A DNA stretch of 64,000 nucleotides from Clostridium sp. AT4 (GCF_001517625.2 NZ_LN999828.1:1628303-1692302), one strand, 5' to 3'; positions 25,637 to 33,578 are shown, numbered from the stretch's first letter. The notes: a model not told the origin generated them from the letters alone. Program-made: numbers and translations.

Positions 25637-27609
25637 TTTGCTCTGGCTCCTTTCCCGTTTCCGGTCCCGGACAGTTCCAACTCCTTAAGTTCATCCAGCC
25701 ACAGACGGCTTACGGCATCGCTTGGCATACGCAGATCTCCTCTGGGAGATACGGCCACAGAGCCCACCTTCGGTCCATCCGGCAGACAGGAGCGCTTAAA
25801 CTGCTGGCTGAAAAATCTTCGGTAAAAGGTGGTAAGCCATTTTAAAATAGTCTCCCTATCATACTGTCCTTCAAACGCGCAAAGAGCCAGACGGTAAATT
25901 TTACCCGGACGAAAGCCGAAACGCAGTACATAGTACATATAAAAATCGTGAAGTTCATAAGGGCCTACCAGATCCTCGGTCTTTTGGGATATTTTCCCAT
26001 CCTCAGGCGGAAGAAGCTCCGGGCTCACAGGCGTATCAAGTACATCCACGAGCACATCTGAAAGCTCTTTTTCCCCGCAGGTATCTGCATAATAGCGGAC
26101 CAGATGGCGGACCAGTGTCTTGGGAACAGAAGCATTGACCCCGTACATGGACATGTGGTCTCCGTTATAAGTGGCCCAGCCCAAAGCAAGCTCGGACATA
26201 TCTCCGGTTCCGATCACAAGCCCTCCTACCTGATTGGAAATATCCATCAGGATCTGGGTACGCTCTCTGGCCTGTCCGTTTTCGTAGGTTACATCATGGC
26301 AGTTTACGTCCTGTCCAATATCCTCAAAATGGCTTGTAACGGACTTGCGGATATTGATTTCCTTAAGGGATGCCCCTACCTTCTTTGCCATCACGCAGGC
26401 GTTGGTATAGGTACGGTCCGTAGTGCCGAAGCAGGGCATGGTAATGCAGTGGATCTGTTCTCTGGGAAGATTTAAAAGGTCAAAGGTCCGAACCGTCACC
26501 AAAAGAGCCAGCGTGGAATCCAGACCGCCGGAAAGGCCGATGACCGCATTTTTACAGCCCGTATGCTCCAGACGCTTCTTTAAGCCCATAGCCTGAATGG
26601 ACAGAATCTCCTCACAGCGGAGTTCTCTCTGGACAGGATCCGCAGGCACAAAGGGAGCCGCATCCACATAGCGCAGAATGGAGCCCTCCGCTTCTTTCGC
26701 TCCCCGCTCCAGCTCAAACGGCACAGTCACATAGCCGCCTTTTTCCTGATACGGATCTGCTGCCGGGAAGGTTGTCATCCTGCGGCGCTCCGCTGCGATC
26801 CGTTCCAGATCCATATCCGCACAGATACATTCATTGGAAAAGCGCCGCGATTCCATCAGGCAGGTTCCATTTTCCGCCAGGATATTCTGTCCGCCGAATA
26901 CCAGATCCTGGGTGGATTCCCCTTCTCCTGCATTGGCATAGATATATCCGCAGACCAGACGGGCCGACTGGCCACAGATCAGGCTCCTGCGGTAAGCATC
27001 CTTTCCTGTGGTTTCATCGCTGGCAGAGCAGTTTGCGATCACCGTGGCTCCTGCCATAGCATGAGAAATGCTCGGAGGGCAGGGAACCCACACGTCCTCG
27101 CAGATTTCCGCTGCCAGCACAAGTCCCGGAATATCCTCACAGGAAAACAGAAGGTTCATGCCAAAAGGAACCCTTTCCCCGTCAATCTTTATCCAGCGTA
27201 CCGTTTCCTGTCCGGAACAGAAATGACGCAGCTCATAAAATTCCGAATAGTTGGGCAGATTCTTTTTGGGAACCAGTCCCAGGATCCTTCCTCCGCTTAT
27301 GGCAGCTGCCGCATTGTAAAGCTTTCCCTCATGCTCCCAGGGAAGGCCTATAAATGTGATCATATGCAGCTTCTTTGATGCTTCTACGATATGTTTCAGT
27401 TCCCTTTTTACTGATTCCAAAAGGGAAGTCTGCAAAAAAAGATCCGAACAGGTGTAGCCTGTAAGACACAGCTCCGGAAATACCATCACCTTTACTCCCC
27501 GGCTCTCTCCCTGTTCCATCAGCTCTATGATCTGTTTTGCATTATACTGCGGATCTGCTACCCTGATTTTAGGAGTAGCAGCTGCAGTCCTTAAAAATCC
27601 GTCTTTCAT
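25633..27609 (-). CDS. nadE: Glutamine-dependent NAD(+) synthetase
   Basis: Last step of NAD synthesis, amidating deamido-NAD with ammonia drawn from glutamine. It has two domains: an N-terminal nitrilase-type glutaminase (residues about 10-300) with the Glu-Lys-Cys triad in FPELCLTGYTC, PKKNLPNYSEF and LAAEICEDVWVP, and a C-terminal synthetase (about 340-650) with the ATP loop GLSGGLDSTLAL and GTGDMSELALGW. At 658 residues it matches the large, two-domain form. It is followed by the RNA methyltransferase with a 4-base overlap. Confidence 0.96.
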   Translation of the reverse strand: MKDGFLRTAAATPKIRVADPQYNAKQIIELMEQGESRGVKVMVFPELCLTGYTCSDLFLQTSLLESVKRELKHIVEASKKLHMITFIGLPWEHEGKLYNAAAAISGGRILGLVPKKNLPNYSEFYELRHFCSGQETVRWIKIDGERVPFGMNLLFSCEDIPGLVLAAEICEDVWVPCPPSISHAMAGATVIANCSASDETTGKDAYRRSLICGQSARLVCGYIYANAGEGESTQDLVFGGQNILAENGTCLMESRRFSNECICADMDLERIAAERRRMTTFPAADPYQEKGGYVTVPFELERGAKEAEGSILRYVDAAPFVPADPVQRELRCEEILSIQAMGLKKRLEHTGCKNAVIGLSGGLDSTLALLVTVRTFDLLNLPREQIHCITMPCFGTTDRTYTNACVMAKKVGASLKEINIRKSVTSHFEDIGQDVNCHDVTYENGQARERTQILMDISNQVGGLVIGTGDMSELALGWATYNGDHMSMYGVNASVPKTLVRHLVRYYADTCGEKELSDVLVDVLDTPVSPELLPPEDGKISQKTEDLVGPYELHDFYMYYVLRFGFRPGKIYRLALCAFEGQYDRETILKWLTTFYRRFFSQQFKRSCLPDGPKVGSVAVSPRGDLRMPSDAVSRLWLDELKELELSGTGNGKGARAK

Positions 27610-27702
27610 CTTGACCTCCAGCTCTTATGCATAGAAATTTTCTGACCGTAGTATAGCATAGATCCGCATAAAATCCCAGAGTGAATTTTCTCTGTTCTTC
27701 CC

Positions 27703-27731
27703 TTGACTATTCATAAAATCTGCTGTATACT
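27703..27731 (+). promoter_or_regulatory. Promoter upstream of tcdA
   Basis: -35 TTGACT (27703-27708), 17-base spacer, -10 TATACT (27726-27731). The expected start is near 27738, giving a leader of about 95 bases before the tcdA ATG. Confidence 0.7.
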
Positions 27732-27764
27732 TAGGCTGTTCAGAACGCCTGTTCTGTATGTTTT

Positions 27765-27813
27765 ATAAAGCCCTGCACCACTACTACCACACTTGCCAGG
27801 GCTTTATTTTTTT
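27765..27813 (+). terminator. Terminator hairpin inside the tcdA leader (attenuator or small RNA end)
   Basis: An 11-bp stem ATAAAGCCCTG (27765-27775) / CAGGGCTTTAT (27797-27807) with a 21-base loop is followed by a run of T. It lies 27-75 bases after the predicted start, with the tcdA ribosome binding site (AAAAGGAGG) just after it. A smaller hairpin CAGAAC-GCCT-GTTCTG (27741-27756) comes first. No + strand gene upstream needs termination, so it should be an attenuator or the end of a roughly 75-base RNA. Confidence 0.7.
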
Positions 27814-27831
27814 ACCAAAAGGAGGTTTTCC

Positions 27832-28605
27832 ATGATCACTGAATTTTCACGCACGGAAATGCTGATCGGCCCCAAGGCCCTGAATGCCTTAAAAGGATCC
27901 TGTGTGGTTGTTTTCGGAGCAGGAGGCGTAGGCTCTCATGCCATTGAAGCCCTGGCCAGGTCTGGTATCGGCCATCTGATCCTTATAGACAGCGATACGG
28001 TTTCCCTGACAAATATAAACCGCCAAAGCATTGCTTATCACAGCACTGTGGGCCAGTATAAAACCAGAGTAATGGCAGACCGGATACGGGATATCTGCCC
28101 TGATACAAGGACAGATACCTTTGAAGAATTTGTGCTCCCTGATACAATGGAGACGCTTTTTTGCCGGATCAATGCCCTTTTAGAAGAAGAACATATTAAA
28201 AAAAGCCAGATTTCTTCCTCCGGCTCTTCTTCCATTACCTATATTTTAGATGCCATTGACACCGTTTCCGCCAAGATTGCACTTGCTGCTTATGCAGACG
28301 AGCACTCCATCCCACTGATCTCATCCATGGGGACAGGGAACAAGCTTCACCCCGAACTGTTTCGTATCTCTGATTTAAAAGACACTTCGGTCTGCCCCCT
28401 GTGCCGTGTGATGCGCAAGGAGCTGAAGACAAGAGGCATTCAAAGCCTGAAAGTCTGCTGGTCCCCGGAAAAGCCTCTGACGCCCGCGCCTGCCGAGGAA
28501 GATACAGGCAGCCGCCGCTCCACCCCCGGAAGCATATCCTTTGTGCCTCCCGCAGCAGGCCTTATGATCGCCGGAGAAATTGTAAGAAATATCTGCGGCC
28601 TCTAA
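27832..28605 (+). CDS. tcdA: tRNA threonylcarbamoyladenosine dehydratase (TcdA/YgdL)
   Basis: E1-like enzyme that uses ATP to cyclise t6A37 in tRNA to ct6A. The ThiF/MoeB fold is clear: nucleotide loop VVVFGAGGVGSHAIEALARSG (cut short here; near residue 24), LIDSDTVSLTNINRQ near 56, DAIDTVSAKIAL near 140, and the zinc-like CPLCRVMRKEL near 185. The ATG at 27832 (AAAAGGAGG ahead) gives 257 residues; an upstream in-frame start is not supported. It converges on the Rrf2 gene with 6 bases between stops. Confidence 0.92.
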   Translation: MITEFSRTEMLIGPKALNALKGSCVVVFGAGGVGSHAIEALARSGIGHLILIDSDTVSLTNINRQSIAYHSTVGQYKTRVMADRIRDICPDTRTDTFEEFVLPDTMETLFCRINALLEEEHIKKSQISSSGSSSITYILDAIDTVSAKIALAAYADEHSIPLISSMGTGNKLHPELFRISDLKDTSVCPLCRVMRKELKTRGIQSLKVCWSPEKPLTPAPAEEDTGSRRSTPGSISFVPPAAGLMIAGEIVRNICGL

Positions 28606-28611
28606 CAAAAC

Positions 28612-29031
28612 CTACTTTGCAGCCTCCTGCCACCGGGCCAGATCCTCAATGGTATACTGGTCTACCACACCCCGGATTGCATCATCCAGCTCCTGCCACA
28701 GCCGCAGGGTGACGCAGTCATCCCTTCGCTGGCAGGGGTTGTCCTCACCGGCCAGACAGTCTACCGGAGCCAGATTTCCTTCTGTGATCCGCAGGATCAT
28801 CCCTACGGTATACTCGCTGGCCGGCCGGGTCAAATAATAGCCTCCCTGATTTCCACGGACACTTCTCACACAGCCGGCCCGGGACAGGATCGATATGATC
28901 TGCTCCAGATACTTTCCTGAAATATCCTGACGCCTTGCAATATCTTTTATTTTCACCGGCTCCCCACTCCCATGAAGAGCCAGATCGATCATCGTTCTTA
29001 ACGCATACCGCCCTTTTGTGGATACAAGCAT
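28612..29031 (-). CDS. Rrf2-family transcriptional regulator (IscR/CymR-like)
   Basis: Winged-helix regulator of the Rrf2 family, members of which sense iron-sulfur clusters or cysteine status. Helix-turn-helix at residues 24-50 (PVKIKDIARRQDISGKYLEQ) and wing SVRGNQGGYYL near 57. It has three cysteines spaced C-X7-C-X5-C (CLAGEDNPC then QRRDDC), like the cluster-binding Cys of IscR-type members, which argues for cluster binding rather than a CymR-like apo form. At 139 residues it is typical. tcdA next door recalls the tcdA-cymR neighbourhood of B. subtilis. The promoter carries inverted repeats (see next entries). Confidence 0.92.
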   Translation of the reverse strand: MLVSTKGRYALRTMIDLALHGSGEPVKIKDIARRQDISGKYLEQIISILSRAGCVRSVRGNQGGYYLTRPASEYTVGMILRITEGNLAPVDCLAGEDNPCQRRDDCVTLRLWQELDDAIRGVVDQYTIEDLARWQEAAK

Positions 29032-29057
29032 ATAAAAACAGTCCTTTTCTTTTTATT

Positions 29058-29091
29058 TGGGTTTGGGCATCTGGCAGTATGCCCAAACCCA
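29058..29091 (-). promoter_or_regulatory. Perfect 13-bp hairpin in the leader of the Rrf2 gene
   Basis: Arms TGGGTTTGGGCAT (29058-29070) and ATGCCCAAACCCA (29079-29091) are exact complements around an 8-base loop. It sits between the promoter (29110-29139) and the start codon. There is no U-run after it, so it is not a plain terminator; it could be an RNA stability element, a protein-binding site or a DNA operator. Confidence 0.7.
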
Positions 29092-29109
29092 TATTTGATT
29101 CATGCCCTT

Positions 29110-29145
29110 ATCATACTATTCCTGTAGGAAAAATGTCAATAGTAT
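29110..29145 (-). promoter_or_regulatory. Rrf2 gene promoter with nested inverted repeats
   Basis: Minus strand: -35 TTGACA (29134-29139), 18-base spacer, -10 TATGAT (29110-29115). The whole is framed by a perfect inverted repeat ATACTATT/AATAGTAT (29113-29120 and 29138-29145), and a second one, TTCCT-N2-AGGAA, lies in the spacer. This is where an autoregulating Rrf2 protein would bind. Confidence 0.65.
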
Positions 29146-29154
29146 TTTCCGGAA

Positions 29155-29286
29155 ATACAAGAAGAGCTGCCCTTCCCCCACAGAAGGCAGCTCTCAGTCA
29201 CGTTCAAAAACCGTCACACTATAAGTTGTGTTGGCATCCCCATACCAAACAAAAACCCGTAAGGCACATCTCTGTACTGCTTACGA
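29155..29286 (-). ncRNA. Candidate structured small RNA of unknown class
   Basis: On the minus strand a consensus promoter (29292-29320) drives about 130 bases that encode no protein and end in a hairpin AGAGCTGCC/GGCAGCTCT (29163-29194) followed by a U-rich stretch. Between them lie further hairpins: one with CGTAAG/CTTACG and a GAGA loop, one with TTGGTAT-GGGG-ATGCCAA (seven pairs, loop GGGG), and CACAACT/AGTGTG. I do not recognise a known family (it is not 6S, SRP, tmRNA or a riboswitch I can recall). It lies upstream of the Rrf2 gene, which has its own promoter, so a free RNA is more likely than a leader. Confidence 0.6.
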
Positions 29287-29291
29287 AGGAT

Positions 29292-29320
29292 ACTATACCA
29301 CCTGTGTCAATTTCTGTCAA
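29292..29320 (-). promoter_or_regulatory. Promoter of the candidate small RNA
   Basis: Minus strand: -35 TTGACA (29315-29320), 17-base spacer, -10 TATAGT (29292-29297). There is no open reading frame behind it that could explain it as a gene promoter. Confidence 0.7.
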
Positions 29321-29415
29321 CTATTTTTGTGCAATTTAACATATGCTTTTCCATAATACGGAAATTCTATATCTATTTCAACAATTTTATTTTTCTGTTC
29401 CCCAAAACAGTATTG

Positions 29416-29444
29416 ACATATTTTTCAGAAATCAGGTCATACTA
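29416..29444 (+). promoter_or_regulatory. Sigma-G-like promoter of the germination gene
   Basis: ACATA (29416-29420), 17-base spacer, CATACTA (29438-29444). The -10 matches the forespore sigma-G consensus CATNNTA fully and the -35 matches four of the five positions of GHATR. Its position 46 bases upstream of a germination gene start fits forespore expression. Confidence 0.5.
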
Positions 29445-29489
29445 TTGCCTGTCTTACTGCTATATGCAAAGACAGAAAGGATCCTTATT

Positions 29490-30899
29490 ATGAAATTTTC
29501 TCAGGATTTACAGGAAACAATGAAATATCTGAACAACGAGCTTCATACTGATCGAAACTTTGATGTGGTGTACCGCGTCCTCACTATCGGAGGAAAAAAT
29601 GCCTGTCTCTATTTTATCGACGGCTTTACAAAGGATGATACGCTTTTAAAGCTCCTCCAGGCGCTTTCCTCCATCCAGGCAGACCGGATGCCAAAGGATG
29701 CACACAGCTTTTCCAAGCAGTTCCTTCCCTATGGAGAGATAGGCCTGATCCATGAAAGCAGCGAAATGGTCCTCCAGCTTCTCTCTGGCGTATCCTGTCT
29801 CTTTATCGACGGCTATGACGCCTGTCTTACCATCGACTGCCGCACCTATCCGGCAAGAGGGGTCAGTGAACCAGAAAAGGATAAGGTAATGCGGGGTTCC
29901 AGAGACGGATTTGTGGAAACCCTTGTATTTAATACGGCGCTGATCCGCCGAAGGATCCGCGATCCAAAGCTTTCCATTGAAATCATGACAGCCGGTGAAA
30001 GCTCCCATACGGATATCGCCATCTGCTATATGGAAAACCGGGTGGATCAAAAGCTGCTTTCCACCATAAAAAAAAGAATCCGGGATCTGGAGGTCGATGC
30101 TCTGACCATGAACCAGGAAAGTCTGGCAGAATGCCTCTTTCCCTATAAGTGGTTCAATCCATTTCCCAAATTCAAATTTTCCGAGCGGCCCGATTCCTCT
30201 GCAGCCTCTCTTTTAGAGGGGAATATCGTAATCCTGGTGGATACCTCTCCCTCCGCCATGATTCTTCCATCCTCTGTCTTTGATATCATCGAGGAGGCGG
30301 ACGACTACTATTTTCCTCCCATTACCGGAACGTACCTCAGGCTTACCCGGATGACCATTTCCGCGTTATCTCTTTTTCTTACGCCTACCTGGCTGATGTT
30401 TATGCAGAATACGGAGCTGATTCCCGACTGGCTGGCCTTTATCCGTCTGTCCGATCCCTACAACGTGCCTTTAATCTGGCAGCTTCTGATCCTGGAATTT
30501 GCCATTGACGGCCTGCGGCTGGCAGCTGTCAATACCCCCAGCATGCTGACCACCCCGCTCAGTGTGATCGCCGGTATCGTGCTGGGCGAATACGCCGTAA
30601 AATCGGGGTGGTTTAACAGTGAAACCATGCTGTATATGGCCTTTGTAACCGTTGCCAATTATTCCCAGGCCAGCTTTGAATTAGGATACGCCATGAAGTT
30701 CATGCGTGTGATCATCCTGATCCTCACAGCCCTGTTTAACCTCTGGGGATATGCGGCAGGCATTGTATTTACCATCTGCGCCATCGTATTTAACAGAACC
30801 ATCGCGGGAAAGAGCTATATTTATCCTCTGATCCCCTTCCACTGGAGTGAGCTGCGCAAACGTTTCTTCCGCGGACGTCTGCCCCACAGGGAAAAATAA
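29490..30899 (+). CDS. GerA-family spore germination protein (SpoVAF-like)
   Basis: Inner-membrane spore protein of the GerA 'A-subunit' family. It has a large N-terminal soluble domain (about 1-270) with GSRDGFVETLVFNTALIRRR and PKLSIEIMTAG, then a membrane domain (about 285-440) and a basic C-terminal tail (WSELRKRFFRGRLPHREK). The start at 29490 follows AGAAAGGA; a longer upstream extension is not supported. The phrase TYPARGVSEPEKDKVMRGSR and the tail recall SpoVAF, which sits in the dipicolinate channel operon, but spoVA genes are not here, so a GerA receptor subunit without its B/C partners remains possible. A sigma-G-like promoter lies upstream. Confidence 0.88.
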   Translation: MKFSQDLQETMKYLNNELHTDRNFDVVYRVLTIGGKNACLYFIDGFTKDDTLLKLLQALSSIQADRMPKDAHSFSKQFLPYGEIGLIHESSEMVLQLLSGVSCLFIDGYDACLTIDCRTYPARGVSEPEKDKVMRGSRDGFVETLVFNTALIRRRIRDPKLSIEIMTAGESSHTDIAICYMENRVDQKLLSTIKKRIRDLEVDALTMNQESLAECLFPYKWFNPFPKFKFSERPDSSAASLLEGNIVILVDTSPSAMILPSSVFDIIEEADDYYFPPITGTYLRLTRMTISALSLFLTPTWLMFMQNTELIPDWLAFIRLSDPYNVPLIWQLLILEFAIDGLRLAAVNTPSMLTTPLSVIAGIVLGEYAVKSGWFNSETMLYMAFVTVANYSQASFELGYAMKFMRVIILILTALFNLWGYAAGIVFTICAIVFNRTIAGKSYIYPLIPFHWSELRKRFFRGRLPHREK

Positions 30900-30905
30900 A
30901 CGTTT

Positions 30906-31238
30906 TTATACGAAATCTTCCCGCATGGGATTAAAGATATCTAAAAGGATGCCGCTCTCTTTGCAGACACAGCCGTGCTCCACGCCGTTTAACTTTAACA
31001 TGGTATCTCCGGCTTTTACCGTCTTTATCTCGCCGTCAATATTAAACTCAAACACACCGCTTACAACATAGGTGATCTGAGTATGGGGGTGGTGGTGAAG
31101 TTTTCCCTCTGCCCCTGTCTCAAAGGTGTTTTCCACACACATAAGATCCTTGCTATAAGCCAGCACTCTGCGCACTACGCCTTCTCCGGCAGGCTCTGCC
31201 TTTGCATTTTCATGAAATACCCATCTTTCATCCAACAT
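30906..31238 (-). CDS. Cupin-domain protein
   Basis: Small single-domain cupin, 110 residues. The two cupin motifs are visible: GKLHHHPHTQITYVVSG (metal-binding His near residues 48-52) and AGDTMLKLNGVEHG (His near 87), with the beta-barrel between them. Members of this shape, such as KdgF-like proteins, bind sugars or act as isomerases, but no substrate can be read here. It follows galT by 30 bases on the same strand with AGGAGG ahead, so it is probably co-transcribed and may concern sugar metabolism. It converges on the germination gene. Confidence 0.88.
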   Translation of the reverse strand: MLDERWVFHENAKAEPAGEGVVRRVLAYSKDLMCVENTFETGAEGKLHHHPHTQITYVVSGVFEFNIDGEIKTVKAGDTMLKLNGVEHGCVCKESGILLDIFNPMREDFV

Positions 31239-31268
31239 CTGTAAGTCCTCCTGATTCTTTATGATTAT

Positions 31269-32789
31269 TTATGCTTCTTTAAAGCCTGCGGCCTTTAAGA
31301 AACGGCCAAAAGCTTCTCTGCCCTCTTCAGTGCATTTGTATACGCCCGCATCCTCCAGAACTCTGGCAAATACAAGACCCACCTCCTCCTTGAGGATCTC
31401 CTCTGCATTATCAGCCGTGATCCGGATTCCCCGGCTCTCATACTTGGGAAGAAATTCCTCTACCCAGTCTGCATGCTTGCTTATGGCATCGTTAGAACGG
31501 ATATCCTTTCCCTCTGCCATGTATTCTCCCAGCTCTGCCAGCTCGCTCTTTAATCGGGAAGGCAGCACTGCCAGACCCATAACCTCGATCAGGCCGATAT
31601 TTTCCTTTTTAATATGGTGCAGCTCCTGATGGGGATGATATACGCCCAGAGGAAATTCCTCTGTGGTAATGTTATTGCGCAGCACCAGATCCAGCTCATA
31701 CATATTCCCGTTTTTGCGGGCAATGGGCGTAATGGTATTGTGAGGCTCTCCCTCTGCTTCTGCGAATACAAAGGCCGCCTCATCGGTATAGCTGCGCCAC
31801 ATCTTCAGCACATGGTCACCCAACTCAATGAGCCTGTCGCTGTCCATACACCGTAGACGCAGCACAGACATGGGCCAGAATACGATTCCCGCCTCTACAT
31901 CCTCATAGCCTTCCATGGTGAAATGCCGCTCAATGGGCGCCTTTGCCATGGCAAAAGTATAGTGACCGCCCTGAAAATGGTCATGACTTAAAATAGAGCC
32001 GCCCACAATGGGAAGATCCGCGTTGGAACCCAGAAAGTAATGGGGGAACTGGCGGATAAAATCAAACAGCTTCTTAAAGGTGGCTTTTTCAATCTTCATG
32101 GGAACGTGCTCGCCATTAAACACGATGCAGTGTTCATTGTAATACACATAAGGAGAATACTGGAAGCCCCACTGGCTGTCATTGACCCGGATCGGGATCA
32201 CACGGTGGTTATTGCGGGCCGGATGGTCAGCCCGTCCTGCATATCCCACATTTTCCATGCACAGCTGGCATTTGGGATAACCGCTCTGTTTTGCCTTTCT
32301 TGCTGCTGCAATGGCCTTTGGATCCTTTTCAGGCTTTGACAGATTGATCGTAATATCAAGAGTGCCGTAGCGTGTTTGTGCCGTCCATTTCATATCCTTT
32401 GCGATGCGGTATCTGCGGATATAATCGGAATCCTGACTCAGCTTATAATAGTAATCCGTAGCAGCCTGGGGAGATTTTTCATAGTGTTTCCAGAACTCTG
32501 CCGTCACCTCGCTGGGTCTTGGCATCAGACAGTTCATAAGCTTTGTATCAAAAAGATCTTTGTATACAACGCTGTTCCCTCCTAAAAGCCCCTTTTCTGC
32601 CGCATAATCCAAAAGAGTCTTTAAAATTTCCTCCAGCTCCGGTTCTTCTCCCTCTGCCTTCGGCTCTTCATATTCATTTATCCTCAGCACATCCAGGATC
32701 TGGTTTCTGGCATAAACCGCATCCTCCTCCTTCAGAAGTCCCGTTTTCATCCCATAGCTTACCAGATCTTTGACTGCTTTACTGATCAT
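31269..32789 (-). CDS. galT: Galactose-1-phosphate uridylyltransferase (family 2)
   Basis: Leloir pathway enzyme that exchanges UMP between UDP-glucose and galactose-1-phosphate. At 506 residues it is the long Firmicutes-type GalT. Signatures: CQLCMENVGYAGRADHPARN near residue 173, PYVYYNEHCIVFNGEH near 208, and the active-site region SILSHDHFQGGHYTFAM (His-X-His near 275). galK and galE are not adjacent. The gene has a promoter 75-100 bases upstream with a leader hairpin. GGGAGG precedes the start. Confidence 0.94.
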   Translation of the reverse strand: MISKAVKDLVSYGMKTGLLKEEDAVYARNQILDVLRINEYEEPKAEGEEPELEEILKTLLDYAAEKGLLGGNSVVYKDLFDTKLMNCLMPRPSEVTAEFWKHYEKSPQAATDYYYKLSQDSDYIRRYRIAKDMKWTAQTRYGTLDITINLSKPEKDPKAIAAARKAKQSGYPKCQLCMENVGYAGRADHPARNNHRVIPIRVNDSQWGFQYSPYVYYNEHCIVFNGEHVPMKIEKATFKKLFDFIRQFPHYFLGSNADLPIVGGSILSHDHFQGGHYTFAMAKAPIERHFTMEGYEDVEAGIVFWPMSVLRLRCMDSDRLIELGDHVLKMWRSYTDEAAFVFAEAEGEPHNTITPIARKNGNMYELDLVLRNNITTEEFPLGVYHPHQELHHIKKENIGLIEVMGLAVLPSRLKSELAELGEYMAEGKDIRSNDAISKHADWVEEFLPKYESRGIRITADNAEEILKEEVGLVFARVLEDAGVYKCTEEGREAFGRFLKAAGFKEA

Positions 32790-32822
32790 GTCTGTAACCT
32801 CCCTGTGATTTTTTATTGAAAA

Positions 32823-32849
32823 GACGGCTTTTTTTACTAGAAAACCGTC
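32823..32849 (-). promoter_or_regulatory. Terminator-like hairpin in the galT leader
   Basis: On the minus strand, GACGG and CCGTC arms (32823-32827 and 32845-32849) plus TTTT/AAAA pairs fold to a hairpin followed by TTTTC. It lies 15-45 bases after the predicted start and 33 bases before galT. It could act as a weak attenuator or protect the 5' end. Confidence 0.45.
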
Positions 32850-32865
32850 CTGACTTTATACCTCT

Positions 32866-32894
32866 ATTATAAAAGGAGCGCTTCGGTATGACAA
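32866..32894 (-). promoter_or_regulatory. Promoter of galT
   Basis: Minus strand: -35 TTGTCA (32889-32894), 17-base spacer, -10 TATAAT (32866-32871). Beyond it (32895-32983) I see only AT-rich sequence. Confidence 0.7.
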
Positions 32895-32983
32895 TGTCAT
32901 TTTTTTCTGTCATATTACAATTTTTATGGATTTTTCGGTTTTAATGAGTCAATTTTTGCTTATTTAATGCAATGCCGATCAGA

Positions 32984-33490
32984 TTACAGATTTTTTATCA
33001 CATTCCCGATCCGTTTTAACACCAGACCGCCTAAAAGCCCTATGGCTGCCCCGGCAGCGGTTCCTGCAAACAGCAGCACGGGAAGATAAGAAAACACGCC
33101 AAAGGTTTTGACCACATAAGCCGCCATCAAAAACTGGCCTATATTGTGAAATACGCCTCCCAGTATGCTCACTCCCACCATATCAAAAAGAGAAAAACGG
33201 CGGCAGATCCACATAACAAGCAGGCTTAGGGCCGCTCCAGCCAGGCTGAACAGAATGGAGGACATTCCCCCAAAGGCAAAGCCGGAAAGAAGGATCCGGG
33301 CAAGACTGATCCATACTGCCGGCCACAATCCCAAAACATAAAGGGACAGGATCGTCACCAGATTTGCAAGTCCCAGCTTCACCCCCGGCGCTCCCAGATA
33401 GATGGGAAGAAGACGTTCAATATAGCCGAATACAAAGGCAAGAGCAATCAAAAGTCCATAAACCGCCACCCGGCGGGTTCGTATATTCAT
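32984..33490 (-). CDS. Gx transporter family membrane protein (HepS-I/EetB-like)
   Basis: Polytopic membrane protein of the 'heptaprenyl diphosphate synthase component I' or Gx transporter family, 168 residues. Hydrophobic segments run through most of the chain (VAVYGLLIALAFVFGYIERL; GLANLVTILSLYVLGLWPAV; ISLARILLSGFAFGGMSSI; LLFAGTAAGAAIGLLGGLVL). The start at 33490 has AAGGAGG ahead; an earlier in-frame ATG is not supported. Such proteins are thought to be transporter S-like subunits and occur beside FMN-binding and NusG domain II proteins, both encoded just across on the plus strand. The transported molecule is unknown. Confidence 0.85.
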   Translation of the reverse strand: MNIRTRRVAVYGLLIALAFVFGYIERLLPIYLGAPGVKLGLANLVTILSLYVLGLWPAVWISLARILLSGFAFGGMSSILFSLAGAALSLLVMWICRRFSLFDMVGVSILGGVFHNIGQFLMAAYVVKTFGVFSYLPVLLFAGTAAGAAIGLLGGLVLKRIGNVIKNL

Positions 33491-33578
33491 ACAGCAAGTT
33501 CCTCCTTTACAACCGTTCTGTTTGTATGATAAAATAAACGGGAATCTAACATCCACGCAAAAAGGAGTGTATCTGACT

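Noticed and set aside
29155-29286. 6S RNA, SRP RNA or a known riboswitch for the minus-strand structured RNA
   Set aside because: 6S is longer with a single central bubble and SRP RNA has a conserved GGAAGG-type loop; neither pattern is here, nor any aptamer core I know. It was left as an unassigned small RNA.
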